Shown: piece after piece, positions 55,489 through 64,000 of the stretch | How the letters are laid out: each line of letters starts with the position of its first letter | Numbering within the stretch: the first letter of the stretch is position 1 | Assembly (NCBI GenBank): GCA_002280555.1 | Contig: NCEE01000016.1 | Span: 45,382 to 109,381, forward strand | DNA length: 64,000 bases | Direction of reading: 5' to 3' | Origin: Sphingomonas sp. 32-62-10 | GTDB taxonomy: Bacteria; Pseudomonadota; Alphaproteobacteria; Sphingomonadales; Sphingomonadaceae | Program-made: the position numbers and the translations under genes | Notes under the pieces: model-generated | Databases searched by the model: none | Told to the model about the DNA's origin: nothing | What the model saw: only the letters and a program-made list of their open reading frames with translations

Positions 55489-56658
55489 TCAGGCGGGGGG
55501 CTTGGGCGCGTCGCTTTTACCAGTCGCGATCGCGGTCAGATATTGCTCGCTGAAATCGGTGGCGATCTCGATCCATAACGGGCTGTGGTCAGACATCTGA
55601 AACGTCCGCCACTTTTTGTACATCGCCTCCGGCGTGGTGGCCTTGCTCGTCGATTCCTTCTCGGGATCCTTTTTGGGGAGCTGATCGGCATAAAGCGGCA
55701 GATCGGCATCGGTGAACACATCCTCGAAAATGCGGACAATGCCGCCGCCGAGCACCTTGAAGCGATCGTCCTTCACGCGCACCGCGATCTGATCGTAGAA
55801 ATGGTCGCCCAACTGGCGGACCTTCTTGCCGTCAATCGGATCGGGCACAACGAAGCCGTTCGATTTCAGCGCCTGCATCGTCTTGTGTTCGGGGCTGACG
55901 ACGTTGAAATCACCGAGGATGATGTAATTCTCCACCGCACCCAGACTGTCGCGTTCTTGCTTGCTTGCTTCGTCCTGACGTTTGGCGAAGAACTTCACCA
56001 GTGCCTTGATCTCCTCGATCCGCTGGTCGAGCGCATCGCCTGATGCTGCGCCGTAATAGAGGTGCGCGGTGCACAGGCTGAAATGGAACCAGCCCGATTG
56101 GAACGCCACCAGAAACGGGCTGCGCGCGAATTGCAGCTGCTTCTCCACGGTTTGCTCAGGCGGCCCCTCGGGCTGGTCCTTCGGTGTCTTCACCTTTTTG
56201 CGGGCAACGATCTGCTGGCCGTCGGGCAGGACGATTTCGCCCGCGATCTTGCGGAACCAGACTTTTTCGGTGTTGTAGACAAACGCCATGCGTTCATTGT
56301 TGCCGCCCGACCCGTCGGTCGTGTCCGTGGCAATGTAATCCCATTCGCGACCCAGTATCGACATCACGCGCTGCAGTGCCCGCAGATCGCGGTTGACCTC
56401 CTGCACTGCTACCAGATCGAATGCTGAGATCATCTCGGCGATATAGTAGAAGCTTTCCGGTCGACGCGGACCGAAACCGAACTTGTTCGAATCGAAATCG
56501 CGGATGTTCCAGGTCGCGAGCAATAGCGATCCATCGCTCTTGCGCTTGCGGAGTGGTTCAAGCCGAGCGCGTATTTTCAGCAAGCGTTCGGCGCAGTGTT
56601 TACCACCCGCGGGGTCGTTCGCGAAGTCACGTTTGATCCGCGCATACATGTTGGCCAT
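55489..56658 (-). CDS. Endonuclease/exonuclease/phosphatase (EEP) family protein
   Basis: 389 residues, DNase I-like EEP fold. ATWNIRDFDSN (about 48-58, metal Asn), AVQEVNRDLRAL (catalytic Glu), NNERMAFVYNT, SLCTAHLYYG, IILGDFNVVS (Asp/Asn) and SDHSPLWIE (catalytic His-Asp) are all present. There is no signal peptide, so it acts in the cytoplasm. The substrate (nucleic acid, phosphoinositide-like, nucleotide) cannot be said. ATG 56658 has a GGAGG about 7 nt upstream. Confidence 0.9.
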   Translation of the reverse strand: MANMYARIKRDFANDPAGGKHCAERLLKIRARLEPLRKRKSDGSLLLATWNIRDFDSNKFGFGPRRPESFYYIAEMISAFDLVAVQEVNRDLRALQRVMSILGREWDYIATDTTDGSGGNNERMAFVYNTEKVWFRKIAGEIVLPDGQQIVARKKVKTPKDQPEGPPEQTVEKQLQFARSPFLVAFQSGWFHFSLCTAHLYYGAASGDALDQRIEEIKALVKFFAKRQDEASKQERDSLGAVENYIILGDFNVVSPEHKTMQALKSNGFVVPDPIDGKKVRQLGDHFYDQIAVRVKDDRFKVLGGGIVRIFEDVFTDADLPLYADQLPKKDPEKESTSKATTPEAMYKKWRTFQMSDHSPLWIEIATDFSEQYLTAIATGKSDAPKPPA

Positions 56659-56742
56659 TGGATGACCTCCGCCTGCTAAGTTCTTTCGAACGTATCTCTT
56701 TTTAGTGACAGTTCAGTGATAGTCTATTGTCTGATGATATCG

Positions 56743-56830
56743 CCACCCCGAACTTGTTCCAGGGTCCGCGATGAGGCTACAGGCGGAAAATATTGTTGCG
56801 AGGTGGACCCCGGAACTAGTCCGGGGTGAC
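56743..56830. repeat. Palindromic repeat, family B, diverged
   Basis: Left arm CCACCCCGAACTTGTTCCAG... (from 56743) and right arm GGACCCCGGAACTAGTCCGG... (56805-56830), with clear but imperfect complementarity. Between the EEP gene start and the TauD stop. Confidence 0.7.
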
Positions 56831-56866
56831 GGATGTTGGAGATCGAGGTTTCCCGCCACCCACGGT

Positions 56867-57700
56867 CTAGTTCAGCGCAACCCCTGAAATCGTGATCCGG
56901 TGCATCAGTCGACGGTGCCCGTGATAATCGTTCATTGCCAGATGCCAAGTCGATCGGTTGTCCCACACCGCGACCGATCCCGGTTGCCATTGAAGGCGGC
57001 ATTGAAACTCCTCGCGCATTGCTACGCTGTAGAGATATTGCAGCAGCGGCTGACTTTCCTCGCGCGTCCAGCCTTCGAAATGGAGCGTGAAGGCTGGATT
57101 GACGTAGAGGATTTTCCGCCCGCTCACCGGGTGGGTGATAACCGCGGGGTGGACGGCGTTGGCGCGGATATCATGACCCTTCAGATCAGCCGCTTGATCG
57201 GTCTTCGAATACACGCCGTCGGGGCCATAGATATGGTCGGCGCTGTGCACGGCGCGAAGTGTAGCAAGCGTTGCCTTCAGCCCATCTGACAGCGAGTCAT
57301 ATGCCGCGCCGAGGTTTGAGAATAACGTGTCACCGCCAACCGGCGGCAATTCCCGCGCGACGAGGATCGATCCCATCGCCGGTACCGCATCATAGCTGTG
57401 ATCAGTGTGCCAGCCGCCGCCAATATTGACGAACTGGGTCTCGGCTTTGCGCACCTCGGCGATTTCGGGATAGCCGCCATTCGCCGGGAAGTAATTGTTG
57501 ACGTCGATATCGCCCCAGCGCCGTGCAAAGGCGATGTGATCTTCGGGGCTTAACTGCTGATCGCGGAGCAGAACGACCCCGGTATCGGCGAGCGCCTGCC
57601 GGATCGCGGCGAGGCCGTCGTCATCGATTGACCGGACATCGATGCCGGTAACTTCTGCCCCGCAATGCGCGGCCAGCGGCCTGATCTGCATTTCGCCCAT
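56867..57700 (-). CDS. TauD/TfdA-family Fe(II)/2-oxoglutarate dioxygenase
   Basis: 277 residues. Iron facial triad: His98-x-Asp100 in GGWHTDHSYD and the distal His in DNRSTWHLAMND (about 251-262), with the 2OG-binding Arg in HGHRRLMHR. Family members oxidise taurine, alkylsulfonates, 2,4-D or amino-acid-like substrates. No sulfonate transport gene is nearby. ATG 57700 (MGEMQIRPL) has GGAGAGG. It is followed, on the same strand upstream, by the M13 protease gene. Confidence 0.92.
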   Translation of the reverse strand: MGEMQIRPLAAHCGAEVTGIDVRSIDDDGLAAIRQALADTGVVLLRDQQLSPEDHIAFARRWGDIDVNNYFPANGGYPEIAEVRKAETQFVNIGGGWHTDHSYDAVPAMGSILVARELPPVGGDTLFSNLGAAYDSLSDGLKATLATLRAVHSADHIYGPDGVYSKTDQAADLKGHDIRANAVHPAVITHPVSGRKILYVNPAFTLHFEGWTREESQPLLQYLYSVAMREEFQCRLQWQPGSVAVWDNRSTWHLAMNDYHGHRRLMHRITISGVALN

Positions 57701-57750
57701 GCTGCCTCTCCTCTTCTTATGGAGCACAGCATGGGCGATTGCAGTCGGTT

Positions 57751-59787
57751 TTACCAGATGTGGACGCGCTTCTCAGGCGCCAGATACAGCTTGTCGCCTG
57801 GCTTGATGTTGAACGCGGTATACCAGGCGTCGACATTGCGGACGATGCCGTTGACGCGGAAATAAGGCGGGCTGTGCGGATCGGTACGCAGCCGGGCAAG
57901 CGCTGCATCATCGCGCAGTTTCGACTGCCATGCCTGGGCATAGGCCATGAAGAAGCGCTGATCGCCGGTCAGCCCGTCGATCACCGGCGCCTTGCCATAT
58001 TTGGCCTGGTAGCGCTGGTAGGCACCATAGGCCGCCTCTACGCCGCCAAGATCGCCGATGTTCTCGCCCAGCGTCAGCTTGCCGTTCACCTTGGTGCCGG
58101 GCAGACCTTCATACTCGTCGAACTGCGCGACGAGCACCGCGGTGCGATCCGCAAACGCCTTCTTCGCCTCTGGCGTCCACCAATTTTCGAACTTGCCGGT
58201 GGGGCCGAACTGGCTGCCCTGATCGTCGAAACCATGGCCCATTTCATGGCCGATGATCGCGCCGATCGCGCCGTAGTTCACCGCCGGATCAGCATTGGGA
58301 TCGAAATAGGGCGGCTGAAGGATGGCGGCAGGGAAGGTGATCTGGTTCGCGAGCGGATTGTAATAGGCGTTCACGGTCTGCGGGGTCATCGCCCACAGGC
58401 TGCGATCGACCGGCTTCTTGAAGCGTTCGAGCTGGAGCTGCTGCGCGAATTCGCCCGATCGCATGGCGTTACCGACCATATCGCCACGGATCACCTGGAA
58501 GCTCGAATAGTCGATATACTTCTCCGGGTGGCCGATGCGGGGCTCGAATGCGGCCAGCTTGGCGAGCGCTGCCTTACGGGTCGGCTCGTCCATCCAGGGT
58601 GCCTTGCTGATCCGCTCCTGATAAGAACCACGCAGATTCTCTATCAGCTCGGTCATCTTCGCCTTGGCGGTCTGCGGGAAGTACCGGTCGACATAGAGCT
58701 GGCCAACGGCTTCACCCAACGCACCATTGGTCAGCTGCACACCGCGCTTCCAGCGATCGCGCTGGGTCTGCACGCCCGACAGCGTCTTTGAATAGAAATC
58801 GAACCGGGCGTCATCGAAAACCTTGGACAGGAAGCCGGCGTTGCTGCTGACGAAGTGGAAAGCCATATAGTCTTTCCAGGTCTGCAGCGGGGTTGCGACC
58901 AGAATCTTGCCCATACCCGCAATCGCGGTGTTGTTTGCGAACAGTATCTTGGGCGCGCTATCCAGGCCTGATACCTTCAACAGCAAGGCCCAATCCCATT
59001 CCGGGGCCTTCTTCTCAAGGCCGGCCAGATCCTGAGGATCGTTGAGCGCCATGATGTTGCGGCTCTGCTCGGGGGTCCAATGTTCCTTGGCGAGCGCGGT
59101 TTCCAGCGCCATGATCGCATCGGCCTTGGCGCTGGCATCCGGGATACCGGCCAGTTCCTGCATTTTCTGAATGTAAGCGCGGTAGGCCTTGCGATACGCG
59201 ACATACTTGTCGCCTTCGAGCAGGTAATAATCGCGCGGCATGCCCAGCCCGGCCTGACCGGTGGCGGCGGTGTAGCGCGTCGGATCGGCGAGATCGGGGA
59301 TAATGCCGATGCCGACCGGCGACTGATAGCCGACGGTGGCGAACATCGTCTGCAGATCGGTCAGGTCCTTGATCGCCGCAATCTTAGCGAGGTAGGGCTT
59401 CAGCGGCTCGCCGCCCTTGGCCTCGATCGCCGCCTCGTCCATCCAGGTGCCGTAAAAATCGCCGACCTGCTTGCCGGTCGGGCCGTATTTGCCGGGGTTC
59501 TTCGCCATATCGTCCAGGATCAGCCGGACATTGATTTCGGCCTCATCCGACAGGATGTTGCCATAGCCCACGGCACCCTTGTCGGCAGGAATCTGCGTGC
59601 GCTTCGCCCAGCCGCCATTGGCGAAGGTCCAGAAATCGTCGCCGGGCTTTACGGCTGCGTCCTTGGCCGACAGGTCGACGCCGAAGCTGCCATAGCGGGG
59701 GGTAGCCGCATCCTTGGAAAGGGCAGGAACGGTAAGGGCAAGAACGGCCGTGGCCGCAGCAAGGCGAGCGAAACGATTGAAGCGCAT
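57751..59787 (-). CDS. M13 family zinc metallopeptidase (neprilysin/PepO-like)
   Basis: 678 residues. Signal peptide (FARLAAATAVLALTVPALS). M13 N-terminal half DDFWTFANGGWAKRTQIPAD, NAYYNPLANQI, zinc site IIGHEMGHGFDDQG (HExxH) with GENIGDLGGVEAAY (third ligand and Asp), and the C-terminal RTDPHSPPYFRVNG... ending KRVHIW, all typical. It cleaves oligopeptides in the periplasm or outside. ATG 59787 has AGGAGGG 9 nt upstream; a longer frame to 59961 runs through a repeat and is not part of the gene. Confidence 0.95.
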   Translation of the reverse strand: MRFNRFARLAAATAVLALTVPALSKDAATPRYGSFGVDLSAKDAAVKPGDDFWTFANGGWAKRTQIPADKGAVGYGNILSDEAEINVRLILDDMAKNPGKYGPTGKQVGDFYGTWMDEAAIEAKGGEPLKPYLAKIAAIKDLTDLQTMFATVGYQSPVGIGIIPDLADPTRYTAATGQAGLGMPRDYYLLEGDKYVAYRKAYRAYIQKMQELAGIPDASAKADAIMALETALAKEHWTPEQSRNIMALNDPQDLAGLEKKAPEWDWALLLKVSGLDSAPKILFANNTAIAGMGKILVATPLQTWKDYMAFHFVSSNAGFLSKVFDDARFDFYSKTLSGVQTQRDRWKRGVQLTNGALGEAVGQLYVDRYFPQTAKAKMTELIENLRGSYQERISKAPWMDEPTRKAALAKLAAFEPRIGHPEKYIDYSSFQVIRGDMVGNAMRSGEFAQQLQLERFKKPVDRSLWAMTPQTVNAYYNPLANQITFPAAILQPPYFDPNADPAVNYGAIGAIIGHEMGHGFDDQGSQFGPTGKFENWWTPEAKKAFADRTAVLVAQFDEYEGLPGTKVNGKLTLGENIGDLGGVEAAYGAYQRYQAKYGKAPVIDGLTGDQRFFMAYAQAWQSKLRDDAALARLRTDPHSPPYFRVNGIVRNVDAWYTAFNIKPGDKLYLAPEKRVHIW

Positions 59788-59906
59788 GGAAAACCCTCCT
59801 AGGTACTGTATTGCCAAGCTATAGCGGTGAAGCGGCGCCAGCGCAAACGAAAAATGTAAGCCGTCCCTTACATGGATGTGCATTGTGGAAAGACCGTAAC
59901 CATCTG

Positions 59907-59992
59907 CCGTTTGCCCTGAGCTTGTCGAAGGGCTGCCTTTCTTGTCGACGGTCGAAAGCAAGGCAGGGCTTCGACAAGCTCAGCCCAAACGG
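59907..59992. repeat. Palindromic repeat, family A variant with AAGCTT-type core
   Basis: Arms CCGTTTGCCCTGAGCTTGTC... (59907-59932) and CTTCGACAAGCTCAGCCCAA... (59969-59992), with an inner inverted CTGCCTT/AAGGCAG stem. It differs from other family A copies by CTTGTCG in place of the GCGAAGT core. Between the M13 gene start and the acs stop. Confidence 0.75.
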
Positions 59993-60022
59993 AGGTGAAT
60001 AGCACAGGAAGGCAACAGCGCC

Positions 60023-61960
<1,938 letters not shown>

Positions 61961-62074
61961 CCTGATCTCCTGGTCGGCCAGTGTGGCGCAAGCTTGCCGA
62001 TCGGCCAAGTCAAACCGCTTGGCAGCAGTTTAGTTTCGATATAAAACTGATTTCGAATGATGGGGAGCATATCG

Positions 62075-63091
62075 ATGAGCGGACAGGCACTGGTGACCGG
62101 TGGCAGCGGTTATATTGGCGGCTTCATCATCCGGAAGCTGATCGAACAGGGCTGGACGATCAACACGACGATCCGGTCGCTGGCGCGCGAGGCAGAGGTG
62201 CGAGCAGCGCTCGCGGTGCCCGCCGACAAGCTGCGCTTCTTTGCGGCTGATCTGCTGAACGATGCGGGTTGGGCCGATGCCGTGGCGGGGTGCAGCCATG
62301 TGGTGCACGTTGCGTCGCCATTGCCGAGTGGTGCTGTCCGCCACGAGGACGATCTGATCGTGCCCGCCCGTGAAGGGGCATTGCGGGCGCTGCGCTTCGC
62401 GAAGGCAGCGGGGGTGAAGCGGGTGGTGATGACATCGTCGGTCGCGGCGATTGCCTATGGGCATGGCAAGAAGATCGGTACCTATACCGAGGCGGACTGG
62501 ACCAATGTTAACGGTCCGCAGGTTCATGCCTATGCCAAGTCAAAGACCCTGGCCGAGCGCGCCGCGCGCGACTGGATGGCGGCTGAAGGTGCGGGCATGG
62601 AATATGTCTCGGTCAACCCCGCCGCGGTCTTGGGGCCGGTGCTCAGCGCTGATTTCTCAAGCTCGGTGCAGATCATCACGCGGTTGCTCTCGGGCTCCTT
62701 GCCGGGCTTGCCGAATTTCGGCTTCGGCGTGGTCGATGTCCGCGATGTCGCCGATCTCCATGTCCGCGCGCTGACCGCCGATGGCATCGATGGCGAGCGT
62801 TTCATCGCCTCCGGCCCGTTCATGATGATGAAGGAAGTCGCGGCGGTGTTGCGTGATCGGATGGGCGGCGAAGCGCGGAAGGTGCCGACGCGCGGGCTGC
62901 CCGATTTCGTGCTGCAATTCTCCAGCCTGTTCGATCCGACGATCCGGATGGTGACGGGGGAGCTGGGCAAACAACGCATCACCCCGTCCGATCACGCCCG
63001 CGACGTCCTCGGCTGGGTCCCGCGCCCGGCTGCCGACACGATCGTCGATACCGCCCGCAGTCTGATCGACAAGGGCGTGATCAAGGTGTGA
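62075..63091 (+). CDS. NAD(P)-dependent epimerase/dehydratase, aldehyde reductase-like
   Basis: 338 residues of the extended SDR family. Nucleotide motif TGGSGYIGG (about 9-17), catalytic YAKSK (Tyr-xxx-Lys, about 155-159), with MTSSVAAIAYG as the Ser region. The composition resembles aldehyde reductases/dihydroflavonol reductase-like (NAD-dependent) proteins. ATG 62075 has GGGGAG 8 nt upstream; the two upstream Mets at 62057/62060 lack one. The substrate is not known. Confidence 0.9.
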   Translation: MSGQALVTGGSGYIGGFIIRKLIEQGWTINTTIRSLAREAEVRAALAVPADKLRFFAADLLNDAGWADAVAGCSHVVHVASPLPSGAVRHEDDLIVPAREGALRALRFAKAAGVKRVVMTSSVAAIAYGHGKKIGTYTEADWTNVNGPQVHAYAKSKTLAERAARDWMAAEGAGMEYVSVNPAAVLGPVLSADFSSSVQIITRLLSGSLPGLPNFGFGVVDVRDVADLHVRALTADGIDGERFIASGPFMMMKEVAAVLRDRMGGEARKVPTRGLPDFVLQFSSLFDPTIRMVTGELGKQRITPSDHARDVLGWVPRPAADTIVDTARSLIDKGVIKV

Positions 63092-63158
63092 CGCGTTCAT
63101 GACGGTTGCGTTTCGCGCGATTCCTTGGAAAGGGGGCTGACCGTCTTCGGGGAGCCCT

Positions 63159-64000
63159 ATGGAAACGATCGTCGACCGTCTTGAAGCGAAACGCGCTGCG
63201 GCGCGATTGGGCGGGGGCGAGAAGCGGATTGCTGCGCAGCATGCCAAGGGCAAGCTGACCGCGCGCGAACGGCTCAACGTGCTGCTTGATCAGGGATCGT
63301 TCGAGGAACTCGACATGTATGTCGAGCATAACTGCGTCGATTTCGGCATGGCGGACCAGATCATTCCCGGCGACGGCGTCGTCACCGGTTCCGGCACGAT
63401 CAACGGTCGGCTGGTGTTCGTGTTCAGCCAGGATTTCACCGTGTTCGGTGGGTCGCTGTCCGAACGGCACGCGCAGAAAATCTGCAAGATCATGGATATG
63501 GCGATGAAGGTCGGTGCGCCCGTGATTGGCATCAACGATTCGGGCGGCGCGCGCATTCAGGAGGGCGTTGCCTCGCTCGGTGGCTATGCCGAAGTGTTTC
63601 AGCGCAACGTGCTGGCATCGGGCGTCGTGCCGCAGCTCAGCCTGATCATGGGGCCATGCGCGGGGGGCGCCGTCTACAGCCCTGCGATGACCGACTTCAT
63701 CTTCATGGTGAAGGATAGCTCTTACATGTTCGTCACCGGCCCCGATGTGGTGAAGACCGTCACTAACGAAGTGGTCTCGCAGGAGGAACTCGGGGGTGCC
63801 GTGACGCATACCACGAAGTCGGGGGTCGCCGATGTTGCGTTCGATGATGATATCGAAGCGCTGCTCGCGGCCCGCGACTTCGTGGACTTCTTGCCCGCAT
63901 CGAACCGCGATGCAGCGCCCGAACGCCCAACGGCCGACCCGTGGGACCGGCTCGAGGAAAGTCTCGATCTGCTGATCCCGGCCAACGCCAACCAACCCTA
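63159..64000 (+). CDS. Acyl-CoA carboxylase carboxyltransferase (beta) subunit, 3'-truncated
   Basis: The gene starts at ATG 63159 ([12 protein letters not shown]) with GGGGAG just upstream and remains open to the window edge (280 codons seen; about 510 expected). Signatures of the PccB/AccD5-type carboxyltransferase: [50 protein letters not shown] and [17 protein letters not shown] with the oxyanion-type GGA loop. It transfers CO2 from biotin to propionyl- or another short acyl-CoA. The BC-BCCP partner is not in the window. Confidence 0.93.
   Translation, partial: METIVDRLEAKRAAARLGGGEKRIAAQHAKGKLTARERLNVLLDQGSFEELDMYVEHNCVDFGMADQIIPGDGVVTGSGTINGRLVFVFSQDFTVFGGSLSERHAQKICKIMDMAMKVGAPVIGINDSGGARIQEGVASLGGYAEVFQRNVLASGVVPQLSLIMGPCAGGAVYSPAMTDFIFMVKDSSYMFVTGPDVVKTVTNEVVSQEELGGAVTHTTKSGVADVAFDDDIEALLAARDFVDFLPASNRDAAPERPTADPWDRLEESLDLLIPANANQP

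Noticed and set aside
62015..62060. CAGTTT/AAACTG inverted repeat upstream of the epimerase-family gene
   Set aside because: Only six bp per arm in an AT-rich promoter region; an operator is possible but no regulator gene is adjacent.

Overview
The window looks like a chromosomal segment of a sphingomonad-type alphaproteobacterium (Sphingomonas or a close relative). The grounds are the high GC content, the gene families (RhlE- and DbpA-like helicases, an ECF/NrsF pair, several TonB-dependent and M13/S41/M61-type secreted proteins, a branched-chain 2-oxoacid dehydrogenase) and many intergenic palindromes of the kind common in sphingomonads. Genes are densely packed on both strands. Starts and stops often overlap by 1-8 nt, and several genes seem to start at GTG or TTG. 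I see no rRNA, CRISPR array, prophage or insertion sequence. There is one tRNA, tRNA-Arg(CCG).

Layout. 1-9.6 kb: the end of a nitroreductase, a DEAD-box helicase, an S41 lipoprotein protease, a pair of exported amidohydrolases (one without its metal motif), an acyl-CoA dehydrogenase, an FAH-family hydrolase and a small membrane protein. 9.7-17.8 kb: a haloalkane-dehalogenase-like gene whose nucleophile segment has been replaced, the E1alpha/E1beta/E2 genes of a branched-chain 2-oxoacid dehydrogenase, a RarD transporter, a TonB-like protein and a thiolase. 18.2-24 kb: an ECF sigma/NrsF anti-sigma pair, a DUF1223 lipoprotein, a DUF188 protein, a second DEAD-box helicase, a membrane protein and a fasciclin protein with a strong terminator. 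24-28.8 kb: an overlapping operon of DUF427, ABC ATPase, FtsX-type permease and AttH/lipocalin-like protein. 28.9-36.4 kb: an APC permease, a PYROXD2-like FAD oxidoreductase, a short BLUF photoreceptor, a Rieske oxygenase and a TonB-dependent receptor. 36.5-41.4 kb: a cobalamin riboswitch followed by a coupled btuB-btuF-btuC-btuD operon. 41.4-47.1 kb: a D-lactate/glycolate-type FAD dehydrogenase, a KDG kinase, tRNA-Arg, dapB-nth-DUF6491 and a sirtuin. 47.1-53.7 kb: lepB-rnc-era with a nitrilase coupled to era, then pgi and gor. 53.7-64 kb: an M61-like metalloprotease, an EEP nuclease/phosphatase, a TauD-type dioxygenase, an M13 metalloprotease, acs, an aldehyde-reductase-like gene and the start of an acyl-CoA carboxylase beta subunit that runs off the edge.

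How it fits together. Acyl-CoA metabolism recurs: acyl-CoA dehydrogenase, thiolase, BCKDH, Acs and a PccB-like subunit. This suggests branched-chain or short-chain acyl catabolism feeding acetyl- and propionyl-CoA. The CobB-type sirtuin is a plausible activator of Acs by lysine deacetylation. The B12 import operon is controlled by a riboswitch whose likely expression platform is a hairpin over the btuB ribosome binding site.

The most unusual observations are: (1) a haloalkane dehalogenase reading frame in which the segment carrying the catalytic Asp is replaced by about 110 bp that reads, on the other strand, as part of an ABC-2 permease; and (2) a perfect-frame palindromic repeat inserted in the flexible linker of the E2 subunit. 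Neither is a complete new system. I did not find a clearly undescribed multi-gene defence or biosynthetic system here.
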